DNA of 64,000 bases from JANQOZ01 sp045106555 (GTDB lineage Bacteria > Pseudomonadota > Gammaproteobacteria > Xanthomonadales > SZUA-38): positions 67,480 through 131,479 of the forward strand of contig JBGCET010000029.1 of NCBI GenBank assembly GCA_045106555.1. Reading direction: 5' to 3'. Every line of letters begins with the position of its first letter. Positions within the stretch are counted from its first letter, which is position 1. Under the pieces are notes generated by a model. It saw nothing but the letters and a program-made list of their open reading frames with translations, did no database searches and was not told where the DNA came from. Shown here piece after piece: positions 51,498-61,000 of the stretch. A program made the position numbers and the translations under genes.

Positions 51498-53480
51498 TTA
51501 GCGCTGCAGGAACTGTGGCGACCACAGCACCAGTTTGACGAGCCCCGTGAGCCTGGATCGCCAACGCTGGTTGCCTGAGTCACGCACCAGATCTTCGCGT
51601 GGGATAGGAGTATCTGCCCCCCAGGTTTCGGCGTCGGCCGTGTCGCCCGGGTAGTCTTGGGTCATGAACTGCAGTGCCGCACGTCCAATATCAGTGGGTG
51701 CGTTGGTGTACGCGCTTTGTCCACTCCACCCACCGGAGGGCGAAAAGCCCAAGGCCCAGTTGCACCAGAATTCCACCAGCTGTCGGGGAGTTGGGTTGCC
51801 CTTGAGACTGTTCAGGGTCAGGTCAATCGATCGCATCACCCGGGTTTGTTCGTCATTAACGTTTCGGTCGAGCAGATAGTCGATGGTCCGCCAGGACTGT
51901 ACCAGGGTTGTGGAGCCTTCCCAGTGAGCGCGATCGTCCGGATATCCATCCGGTGTACGCCAATCAAACAGTTTTTGTCCGGCGCCGTCGAATAATCGAT
52001 TGAAATTATTACTGGTGTTGTCATCCAGTCGCCAGGTGTGGTCACAGCCGGCGGCGCGCATGGCGGAGACAATGTATTCAAAAGGGCGACGCACTTTGGA
52101 ACCCCAGTTGGCCGGTGATTTGAATTCACTGGAAAGCAGGATGGTTCTCAGGGTTCGGGCAATTTGATCCGGACTTTTTCGATGCGCATAAAACGTGGCA
52201 GCGGCAGCATCGATCACGGATTGGGGTGGTGTGTCAGAAATCAGGCGCTGACACAGCTTACGGGCCACATGGCGGGCTGTTCCCGGGTGATAAGCGGCCA
52301 GTTTGACCACCAGTCGGCCCTCGGTCTCTGCATCAAGTCCAGAGGGTATTGCAGCGACTCCGAGCATGAGCACCGCTTTTGTGGTGTCTTTGTTGTGTTC
52401 GTCTTCCTGAGCGAAAAACAAGCCACTGCCGCAGCTGGTATCGGTGTTTTGGTCACCGTAACGCCAGCCGGTCATGGACTGGGCGGCGGTCAACACGTCA
52501 TCGTCGGTATACACCGCTGCGATCGGCAGATTTGGATCGGCGAGGAACCCAAGCGACAGGTCATTAAGTTCAGCATCGTTCAGTGTCGTGTAGGGGTTTT
52601 CACTCAAGGCCTCTACGAAGCGAGGGTTCTCGTTCCCCACATAATTTTCGCTACCCAAACAGTGCAGTTCAAACAATTCCCTACAGTAGTTTTCGTTGAT
52701 TGCACCGTCTCGACCGTTCACGTAGTTGTCCAGGTAGCGCAGCATGGCCGCGTGCTGACTAGATGCATAAATCAGCTCGTAGAAGTTGCCAAACACGTTA
52801 GCCCGCATGACATCCCGGTCCCAACCGACCCAGGATACCGAAACGTCAGGATTGATTCGGGAATACACGTTCAGATGGTTGTGCCAGAAATCCACCATCA
52901 ATTCGCGAAGTTGCCAGCGGCTATAACAGGCGGCGTTCAGGCTGAATTTTTCGACCTCGTTCAGGGGGCGACGGTATTCGCTGAAACTTCCGCACTCATA
53001 TTGGGAAAACAGTGCCGTCTGAGACTGATCCAATTGGGTAAAGCTGGCCGCATGTTCAGCCATGCGGGCATCCAGTTCCGGATCCTCGTCGGTGGGTGAC
53101 AGTTGTTCGTCCACATACGCGGTCAGGCGTTCATCGTCCGTGTCACCCAGCGACTGGAAATAGGCCAGATCTCCGGTTGCTGCGAAATCTGTAGTGAGGG
53201 ACTCAAACCCGCTGGCAAGAATGACATCCGGGTTTCCACCAGCAGAACCCGTAATGCCGCGATTGATGCCAAAGCCCATTTTGCTAAGCACCCGCACCGC
53301 AAATGGCGGTGTTAGGGTTGAATCCGATCCGACTTTCTGTGCGTTTCTACGCAGGCCAACCTGAGAATTTGGCAGTGGCGTCTTGGCAAGTGCTTGGGTG
53401 GTGGCCAGCCCGCTGAGCGATCCTGCTCCGGTGGCCATAAGAAATTTTCGACGTCCTGTCTTCGGTGTAGTAACAGACAT
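51498..53480 (-). CDS. DUF1800 family protein, Tat-type signal
   Basis: The 660-residue product has a GRRKFLMATGAGSLSGLATT Tat-like signal, then the helical DUF1800 domain with LRELMVDFWHNHLNVYSRI, NENYCRELFELHCLG, AQSMTGWRYGDQN, YHPGTARHVARKLCQRL and IARTLRTILLSSEF. The family has unknown biochemistry, is secreted, and is nearly always encoded before a DUF1501 gene, as here. ATG at 53480 is selected for the Tat signal; a TTG at 53507 is less likely. It lies 113 bp downstream of the GTPase gene on the same strand. Confidence 0.9.
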   Translation of the reverse strand: MSVTTPKTGRRKFLMATGAGSLSGLATTQALAKTPLPNSQVGLRRNAQKVGSDSTLTPPFAVRVLSKMGFGINRGITGSAGGNPDVILASGFESLTTDFAATGDLAYFQSLGDTDDERLTAYVDEQLSPTDEDPELDARMAEHAASFTQLDQSQTALFSQYECGSFSEYRRPLNEVEKFSLNAACYSRWQLRELMVDFWHNHLNVYSRINPDVSVSWVGWDRDVMRANVFGNFYELIYASSQHAAMLRYLDNYVNGRDGAINENYCRELFELHCLGSENYVGNENPRFVEALSENPYTTLNDAELNDLSLGFLADPNLPIAAVYTDDDVLTAAQSMTGWRYGDQNTDTSCGSGLFFAQEDEHNKDTTKAVLMLGVAAIPSGLDAETEGRLVVKLAAYHPGTARHVARKLCQRLISDTPPQSVIDAAAATFYAHRKSPDQIARTLRTILLSSEFKSPANWGSKVRRPFEYIVSAMRAAGCDHTWRLDDNTSNNFNRLFDGAGQKLFDWRTPDGYPDDRAHWEGSTTLVQSWRTIDYLLDRNVNDEQTRVMRSIDLTLNSLKGNPTPRQLVEFWCNWALGFSPSGGWSGQSAYTNAPTDIGRAALQFMTQDYPGDTADAETWGADTPIPREDLVRDSGNQRWRSRLTGLVKLVLWSPQFLQR

Positions 53481-53593
53481 AAAAGAATCCCGAAACCCGA
53501 ATGACAATGCAGAACTTTACTGGTTGGTCGAAGCTAAAGTGTGACCTCCGTCTAAGAATTGAACGACTGTTGTTCTGCGGCAGTCGGATTGAG

Positions 53594-54889
53594 TTACCGT
53601 TCTGCGGTTTTCAACCGGGAGGAAATTTCCTGTTTGGCATCTGCCAGGATGGAACTGCGGTCGAGGCTGTTGACAATGTCCCGCACCGTTTGTTTTGGGC
53701 CGTCGCTGCCCCAGGATTTGCCGTTGATCAGATAGGCTTCAGCAGCGCGACCCACCAGGTAGGTAGCATAGTAAGCCAGGGTTCCCTGGGCTACGCCGGT
53801 AATGGCTACCGACAGGCCAACGCTGACCGTCTTGAGGGCCGATGACACCAGGTGCACGCCCCAAACTGCCCCCATTAGCGCAGCTAGTTGTGCGACGATG
53901 GTTGCCAGCAGTCGGCCACTCTCCCGTCGTCCCATGGGTAGGCCGTAAATTTTGCTGAGGTTTATGACCAGCGCGACATCCAGCGCAGCGGCAGCCAGCA
54001 GGTCGGCCACGGGGACCGGATTGAGCGCAACGGCGACGCCCTTCGTCAAGCTGTAAGTGCGCAGAACCTTTTCCGCCATCTTACGGCGGGTTTTCACCAG
54101 CCGCGCCGCCACCTGGTCAGTCAATCGGCCTGCAAATAGCGCCGCGTTGAGGGCAGCCAGGGTTTTTCCTTCTGCTTCAAGTACCGACCAGATTCGGTCC
54201 TTCAGCGGATCAACCCACGGGGACAGCTGGCGCACAGATTCGCTTTCAATGCCGTCAGCATCGATGCTGATCAAGATTTGAGGTTGTGGATTGGCCGCTA
54301 CAGCAACAATGTTCTCTGGTCGAACCATACCGGCGCAACGCCGGGTTAATGAATCAAGTAGTTGCGTAAGTTCAGGCTCGGTATAGCGGTCGGATTTGTT
54401 GAGCGCAGCGATCACCGGTCGGTGGGCGTCAGTGACGATCTGCATCGCACTCAGTTCCGGCTGGGAAATATCTCCATCAAGCACAAAAATTACCAAGTCG
54501 GACCGCTGGGCAACCTCAAAAGCGAGCTTTTCCCTTTGTTCGCCGTCCAGTTCGTTGATCCCCGGGGTATCGATCAAATGCACCCCGCCGCTTTGGGCAT
54601 CTTCCCATCGGGCCGTTTGGGCCTGGCGGGTTTCTCCATGCAAAGGGCTAACCGAGAATATCGTCTGCCCCACCAACGCGTTGAGCAGTGACGACTTGCC
54701 CGCACTGACCTTGCCGAAAACGGCAAGATGTACCTCGCCCTTATCCAGCTTTTCAGTCATGGCTTCCAGTTGTTGATAGTCGGCCTCAAGTTCGAGTCGA
54801 ATATCTGCGGGAATCGCGCTGTCATTGAGCAGTTCACGCAAATTTCTGGCGGCGCTCAGTAGATGTTCGTGGCTGGAGTCAGCGCTCAT
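53594..54889 (-). CDS. Era-like GTPase with C-terminal DUF697 domain
   Basis: The 431-residue product has the P-loop GKVSAGKSS (59-67), G3 DTPG (about 106), G4 NKSD (about 165) and no KH domain, so it is not Era itself. Residues 285-400 are a hydrophobic DUF697 region with at least three helices (GVAVALNPVPVADLLAAAALD and two later ones). That suggests membrane association. Its ATG lies inside the last 11 bases of the second GTPase gene, so the two are cotranslated. The role is unknown; DUF697 GTPases such as YcjF relatives are linked to envelope stress. Confidence 0.82.
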   Translation of the reverse strand: MSADSSHEHLLSAARNLRELLNDSAIPADIRLELEADYQQLEAMTEKLDKGEVHLAVFGKVSAGKSSLLNALVGQTIFSVSPLHGETRQAQTARWEDAQSGGVHLIDTPGINELDGEQREKLAFEVAQRSDLVIFVLDGDISQPELSAMQIVTDAHRPVIAALNKSDRYTEPELTQLLDSLTRRCAGMVRPENIVAVAANPQPQILISIDADGIESESVRQLSPWVDPLKDRIWSVLEAEGKTLAALNAALFAGRLTDQVAARLVKTRRKMAEKVLRTYSLTKGVAVALNPVPVADLLAAAALDVALVINLSKIYGLPMGRRESGRLLATIVAQLAALMGAVWGVHLVSSALKTVSVGLSVAITGVAQGTLAYYATYLVGRAAEAYLINGKSWGSDGPKQTVRDIVNSLDRSSILADAKQEISSRLKTAER

Positions 54890-56345
54890 CGGAGGGTCGC
54901 GAACGCCAGTTTTTCAGCGCCCATTTAGCGTAGGTCATGGCGCTATCTTCTACCGAGTTGTCCAGCGAGTGCTTGAAGTGATCCGCTGCCCACACAGGAT
55001 CTAGTGATTTGCGTTCTTCAAGAGAGGCGCAAATGGACTTCCCAAGGCTGTCAAAAATCATCCCGTAGGCAGCGGCGTGGATCACTCCGCCGGTCAGTGT
55101 TCCAATGCCTGGGAACGCTTTGAAAGCGTTGCCTGTAACGGCCAGTATCAGGGCCGTGGTTTTTTTCAATCGGTCGCCTGCAAGACTGAGAAAACGATCA
55201 ATTTCGATCTCTTTAACCGGGATTTCGTAAAGGTCTCCCAGTTCTCTCAAGAATCGAGTGGCAAGGGCCGCCTGAATGATCAGATCCGAACCCGGGGTGA
55301 TGGCCGCCAAGGCGCCGATAACGGCCCGGCGAGCATACTTTTCGGTAAGTTCACGACCCACTTCGGTGCGCGCTAGCGATTCAGCATTTTCTAGTTTGAC
55401 GCTGGCCAGGCGCAGTGAGCTACTTTCCCGGTGTCGCTGAAGGTCTTCTCGTGCCATCTGGTCATCGATCGCTTGCCACAATGCAGCAACCTCGGCCGGA
55501 CGTTGCCTTACCTGGCGATGTTCTCCCTGTCCGTTTTTCACCACAACTTCCTGTTGCCCACCGGCACTGACTGTCACGATATTCGCAATAGTGTCGCCGT
55601 GGCGTTTGCTCAAATGAGTTGTGATTTTCTCAAGCTCGACGGCAGAATAGTGATCAGCTTTGTTCAGGGCCACCACCACCGGTTTGTCGTAATCGGTGAG
55701 TTGGCTTAACTCCTCGCCATCGTATCGATCAAGATCACCCGTTGCCACGTAGATCACCAGGTGGGCGCGAATGGCTTCGTCCCGTGCGGCTTTGATCAAC
55801 GCGTGTGTGGGCTGGTGACCAAACCCGGGCACGTCGGCAATAACGACGGGTTGCTCGTCGCGATGTCCTTGGAAATGGGTAATGTCTATGGTTGTGCCTA
55901 AGGTGGCAGCTGCCCTGACCTCGTATTCGGGCAGAAGCGCACCAATCAACGAACTCTTGCCGGCAGAAGCCGCGCCGAACATGGCGAGATATATATCGCT
56001 GGTTTTTTTGCGCGCATCGAGTTTTTCGAGTTCTGACCGGGCCTCAACCGTGACCACCCCGCGTTGGGCGGCATGGTCAATGCGTCTTTCCAGCGATTTT
56101 GCATCTACAACGACCGGCGCCTTGGGTTGTTGTTTTACAGGTCCGCGCAGAACCCGAAATCCCAGCAATACTGAGGTTCCGGCGAATAACACCATCAAGG
56201 CGGCAAAAATCGGCGGAGCCCACGGGCTAATGTCCTGCAACCGTTCCCATACTGACAACAGCAGATCCGCCGACATCATCAGCGCGATCAATAATAGGGT
56301 GGTCAGCACGCCAATCAACAGGCCAGCCAGGGTACGAACGGTCAT
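54879..56345 (-). CDS. Membrane-anchored GTPase with C-terminal DUF697 domain
   Basis: The 488-residue product begins with two transmembrane helices (about 5-28 and 44-65), then a GTPase domain: P-loop GAASAGKSS (124-132), DVPG as G3 (Val where Thr is usual), NKAD as G4. A DUF697-like hydrophobic C-terminus follows (ITPGSDLIIQAALATRFLREL, AFKAFPGIGTLTGGVIHAAA). It differs from its downstream partner by the N-terminal anchor. The two DUF697 GTPases may form a heteromeric membrane complex; this is inference from gene overlap. It lies 40 bp downstream of the HD-GYP-like gene on the same strand. Confidence 0.82.
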   Translation of the reverse strand: MTVRTLAGLLIGVLTTLLLIALMMSADLLLSVWERLQDISPWAPPIFAALMVLFAGTSVLLGFRVLRGPVKQQPKAPVVVDAKSLERRIDHAAQRGVVTVEARSELEKLDARKKTSDIYLAMFGAASAGKSSLIGALLPEYEVRAAATLGTTIDITHFQGHRDEQPVVIADVPGFGHQPTHALIKAARDEAIRAHLVIYVATGDLDRYDGEELSQLTDYDKPVVVALNKADHYSAVELEKITTHLSKRHGDTIANIVTVSAGGQQEVVVKNGQGEHRQVRQRPAEVAALWQAIDDQMAREDLQRHRESSSLRLASVKLENAESLARTEVGRELTEKYARRAVIGALAAITPGSDLIIQAALATRFLRELGDLYEIPVKEIEIDRFLSLAGDRLKKTTALILAVTGNAFKAFPGIGTLTGGVIHAAAYGMIFDSLGKSICASLEERKSLDPVWAADHFKHSLDNSVEDSAMTYAKWALKNWRSRPSDER

Positions 56346-56385
56346 CTGCGTATTATCGCACGGGAACCACGCTCAGTGAGGGGGA

Positions 56386-57747
56386 CTATCCGAACGCGAG
56401 TTTTCGCCAGGCGGGGCGCTGGGCCTCGAAGGTTTCCATAATGACGTTGGGATCGAGGCCAAATTCTCCGGCAGCCAGCCCTCGCTGAATACTGACCGGT
56501 TTATCCTCATGAGTGTTGTTATAGCCTCGCAGATCAACTCTTTCGAATTTCTCCAGCGGTTTTTTCTCACTGTTGAGTACCATTAAAACCACAGGCTGGA
56601 TGCGTTGATCCACGTTTTGTTCTTTGATCAATGCCACCTCGCCCGTACTGAGCTCGACCAAGGTTCCGGTTGGGTAGATGCCCAATGCCTGGATGAACTC
56701 CTCAACCAACTGGCCCTGAAACAACACGTCGCGGTTGTCGTAAAGGAAGTCCGTGGCTTGGGCAGAGGTGAATACGGTATCGGTGTGCGGCCGCAGACTG
56801 GTCATGGCGTCGTAGGTGTCAGTGAGACCTGCGATGCGACCGAGCAGCGGAATTTGGTCGCCAAATTTGCCTTCCGGGTAACCTGACCCGTCGAATCGTT
56901 CGTGGTGATTTTCCACCACTTCGATAACGTCATCGCCGATGCCTACACATCGATCCAGAATATGCACGCCCTCGGTGACGTGGGATCGCATCCGATCCAT
57001 TTCTTCTTCCGCCAGAGGCGTTTTTTTGTCCAGCAGTCGGCGAGGCACTTTAGCTTTGCCGACCTCGCACAACAGGGAGCCCAATGCCAGGCGGTCCAGC
57101 TGATGCTCAGACAGGCCCAGGTGTCGACCTAACACCGTTGATAGCACTGACATCCTGACGCTGTGACCGTAGGAGTACACATCACGATCGCGAAGCTTAA
57201 TCATCCAGACAAATGCGTCCGGGTGGCGAATGATGCTTTGCACCATTTCTTGGGTTGTTCGGGATATGCCCCTGACGCTTAGTGCGCGGCCAATCCGAAT
57301 GTCGTCAACCACCCCAGCCACTTCCCGTGATAAATCTAAATGGAACTGCTGAGCCCGCTTCATTTCCTTGCGGAAACCTTTGGGGGGGCGGTAGAAGTCA
57401 GGTCTTACCTTGATCGGTACGGCGTTGATGCCGTAAAAATCTTGGTTTTGCCCGATGCGTCGATTGGGGGTCGGGATGTTGAGCGTTTCAACGCCGGTGG
57501 AGGTAACGTTTTTGACTTCGGGTCGCCAGGGGCGATTCAGCCCAGAATCGACCTTCGGCGGCACGCCTCGCAGCACGTCGATATAGACGAAACTGCAGTA
57601 TTTTCGCAGCGCGGCAATGTCTCGATCCCCGCGGACAACAAATCCCTGGAAAGGAAAAGGTGTAGACAGCCAAGGGCGATCAAGCTGGCACACATACATG
57701 CCCTTGATCAGGTGTTCCACTTCTACTTGGACCTGTTCTACCCGCAC
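56386..57747 (-). CDS. HD-GYP-like protein with degenerate HD motif
   Basis: The 453-residue product has an N-terminal DUF3391 domain (residues 1-60, EVEHLIKGMYVCQLDRPWL), a linker, and an HD-GYP domain. The first His (YGHSVRMSVLSTVLGRHLGL), the ENHHERFDGSGYP core and AGLTDTYDAMTS are there. The HD dyad, however, is replaced by Cys227-Glu228 (SLLCEVGKAKVP). HD-GYP enzymes hydrolyse cyclic di-GMP; without HD the activity is doubtful and the protein may be a c-di-GMP sensor or scaffold. GTG with GGAGG 10 bases upstream sets the start, overlapping by one base the stop of an unexplained upstream frame. Confidence 0.85.
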   Translation of the reverse strand: MRVEQVQVEVEHLIKGMYVCQLDRPWLSTPFPFQGFVVRGDRDIAALRKYCSFVYIDVLRGVPPKVDSGLNRPWRPEVKNVTSTGVETLNIPTPNRRIGQNQDFYGINAVPIKVRPDFYRPPKGFRKEMKRAQQFHLDLSREVAGVVDDIRIGRALSVRGISRTTQEMVQSIIRHPDAFVWMIKLRDRDVYSYGHSVRMSVLSTVLGRHLGLSEHQLDRLALGSLLCEVGKAKVPRRLLDKKTPLAEEEMDRMRSHVTEGVHILDRCVGIGDDVIEVVENHHERFDGSGYPEGKFGDQIPLLGRIAGLTDTYDAMTSLRPHTDTVFTSAQATDFLYDNRDVLFQGQLVEEFIQALGIYPTGTLVELSTGEVALIKEQNVDQRIQPVVLMVLNSEKKPLEKFERVDLRGYNNTHEDKPVSIQRGLAAGEFGLDPNVIMETFEAQRPAWRKLAFG

Positions 57748-58077
57748 TACGTTCCGTTCCTCCCTGCTTCATTGAGCGCAAAACACGCCGTCAATCCATC
57801 GACCGACACTTCCGCAACCCTATGGTAGGGGTGCGCTGTCGCTAGGTCTGCGAACTGGATCACAACTGTGCTGCCCTCACCGCAGCGGTTCGACGTAGCC
57901 TTGATATCGACCGCGTCGGGCTGGGGGTTCCGACCCTCAGCCTTAATAAGGTCCAGGCAATTGCGCTTTCGCCAAAGAGCATTTACCCAGACTTCGCGGA
58001 AAAAGGTACCCTAACGACTCGAGTTCGTCTAGCGACGAACGCCCACAAGTTGCTGAATTAACATTGGTTTAACGATT
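57748..58077. other. Intergenic region between the divergent HD-GYP-like and hybrid-kinase genes
   Basis: This 330-bp stretch holds no annotated gene. On the minus strand a frame stays open from about 58009 to a TAG at 57747-57749, without any ATG, GTG or TTG before its second half, and ends in TAGTG overlapping the HD-GYP start. Its composition looks coding-like, so it may be a gene with an unusual start, or a remnant. The promoters of both neighbours must lie here; no clear -35/-10 pair was seen. Confidence 0.35.
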
Positions 58078-61000
58078 GTGAACTGGCCCAAGTCATCCTT
58101 CATATTGATTGTATTGTCCCTGGCGCTGGCACCCAAAGCAGGCCGTACCAGCGAAGTGCTGGACGTCTTTGGTGTTGAAAACGGCCTGCCCGCCAATCAA
58201 GTCACCGCGTTGGCTCAGGATGCCGAAGGGTTTTTGTGGATCGGCACGAGTGATGGTCTTGCTCGATTTGACGGTGTTGATTTTGAGATATTTCGAAACG
58301 AGCCATCTGATTCCCGATCATTGCCTGGCAATCAGGTGCAAGCGTTACTGGTCGACAGCGCTGATCAGCTTTGGGTTGCCCTGGAAGGCAAAGGGTTAGC
58401 AATTTTGTCACCCGGTGGCCGCAAGGTATTGCCGATGACCATCAGCACCGGTGCAACCGGCAACAGCCAGGATGTTTGGTCACTCACCGAAGATAATGAT
58501 GGCGTAGTTTGGGTGGGTCTTTACAACGCGGGACTACGCGCGTTTAGCGGGATGCCCCCTGCGCCCCGAGGGTTTCCCGCAGATTCAAAGCTGACTGACC
58601 AAACAGTCTTCTCGCTGACGCCAGATCCAACCGACGGTATCTGGATTGGCACAATCGGCAGTGGCTTGTTAAGGCTGGACAAAAATGGGTCTCGGCTGCG
58701 CCGAGTGCCGTTGGACGAAGACAATATCTGGGCGATCAGCGCCACTGACGATCACTTGAGAGTGGCTCCAGACAGGCAGGTTGGCACCTTTAACACCGAA
58801 CACAGTCGTTTTGATGCATTGCCCGATATTGAAAATCAGGTCACCGTGATCACGCCGGTGAACGAGGGCGGCGCCTGGTTGGCCAGCTATGCAGGTTTGA
58901 CTCTGGTGGATGAGTTGTGGGCGACAGCTGTAGAGGAGATTCGGGCTCAACCCGCAATCAGGGATGCGCTTCCCACCGATCAAGTGAATGCTTTGCTGCT
59001 GGATCGAGAAGGGTCCCTGTGGATTGGCACCAGTGATGGGCTGGCCAGATTGCCTGCGGGGTGGGGCAATTTTGACCTGCATCGTCATGATCCGCTGGGT
59101 GATCAGTCCATCAGCGCCAATCCACGAGTGGCGGCAGGTTCCGCCGACTCCATATGGGTCGGCGGCGTGTCCGGCTGGTTGGATAGGGTGAATCGGGTCA
59201 GTGGCAAGGCGCTAAGACTGGCGCGTCCTGAGGTGGCCAACATGCCAGAAACTGGCGGTGTGTGGGCAATTCTGGCTCCCAACGATGAGCAGCTTTGGTT
59301 AGGACTGACGGGCGGGCTGGCCAGCTACCTGCCAGGCACTGGGCAAACCCAATTTTACTCCATAGAGCCTCGCTCGGGGTCAACAGTGCCTGTCCGGGTT
59401 GAGCACTTGGCTCGCGACCGGCGCGGGCAAATCTGGTTAGGCGTCACCGAGCGAGGACTGCTGAGGTTTGATCCAAGCGCTGGCGCGTTCGAAGATCTCA
59501 GTCACCTGATCAGCGGGCAGTTTGTCGAGCAAGTCACGGTGACGCCTGATGGCGAGGTGTGGATTGCCAGCGATGGTGGGCTGGATCGAATATCTCCTCA
59601 ATCGTTGTCTGCGCAGAGTCTGTTGCCCGACGGGCAATACGCCCTGAGCTTTGCCCATGGGCTCAACCAGGATTTGTGGCTGGCGCACAGGGACGGGTTG
59701 GCGCACTACCGCAAGACTGGTGACGGTCTTGAGCTGGTTCGCCGCTTCACACAAAGTCACGGAATTCCACAAATTCGATTTGGAGGCATTGCCGTTGATA
59801 CCAGCGGGGATGTATGGCTGACCAGCCGTCGCGGACTTTATCGTTATCGCCCTGCCAGCGGCCTGACCCAGGCCTTCGGTCGGCCCGATGGGTTGGTCAG
59901 TGCCGAATTCAGGGAGCGACCGCTAACCCGCATGGCCGGTGGCGAATTACTGGCAACCACCCGGCGCAGTGTAGTGAGCTTTGACCCCTTGGCAGTGTCA
60001 GTCACCGGAACGCCGCCGAACGTGGTCATTACTGGCGTACGGGTGGCGAATCAGGACTTGGAGCGTGAGGATCAACATTGGCAGCCAATTGCCTTAGAGC
60101 ATTCGGCGTCAGATATTTCATTTCAATTTGCTGCGTTGTCTCTGGTCAATCCGGTCGCCAATCAGTATGCCTACCAGTTGCAAGGGCTTGATGAAAACTG
60201 GATATACGCTGGCAATCAACGTTCCCGGACCTACAATAACTTGGCGCCGGGCAGCTACCGGTTCATGGTGAAGGCGGCCGACGCGAGAGGGTACTGGAAC
60301 GAACAGCCAGCAACCTTAAACATCAGCGTGCCATATCCTCCCTGGCGCACCGGGTGGGCTTATGCTGCCTATGTGCTGTCTGCACTGGGTTTGCTGGCGT
60401 GGACTGCGTATGGGTTTCGCGGTCGGTTACGCCGCGGTCATGAGTTGGACCGGGCGCGAGAGCGGCAAAACTGGGCTGAAACCCAACGCGACATGACCCT
60501 ATCTTTGACTTCGTCGCTGGAAGTGACCGAGATTTTAAAGCGGTTGCTCCAGGGGTTGTCAGATGTGGTGAAGTCAGATCGCGCGGTGGTTAGCGTCGAT
60601 TGTTCCGGCCTGCCCAGAGCTCAGGTGCACGAAGGTTTTGACGCGAAAGATCTGCCCAATTTTCGTGATATCCGCAATGTCATTACTCAACTGTCTCAAT
60701 CCTCCATGGTGGAACCCACCACGCTGTCGGCGATGGGTCAACTGGGTGGCAGCGTCACAGTCCCGGTTTCCGCCGGCGAACGGGTGATGGGTGTGGTGAC
60801 CCTGCATCGGGAAGATGCCCAAGGCTATATGGAGCGAGACCGCATGATGGCTGCAACTTATGCCCGTCAGGCGGGCGTCGCGCTGGAGAACGCGCGCTTG
60901 TTTCGTGAGGTGCGCAAACTCGCGGATGAGGCAGAGTCAGCCAATCAGGCCAAGTCCGACTTTCTGGCGAAAATGAGTCATGAAATTCGTACGCCCATGA

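Noticed and set aside
53572..53607. Direct 9-bp repeat GTTCTGCGG twice, upstream of the DUF1800 gene
   Set aside because: One copy is inside the GTPase coding sequence and there is no palindrome or promoter context, so it may be chance.
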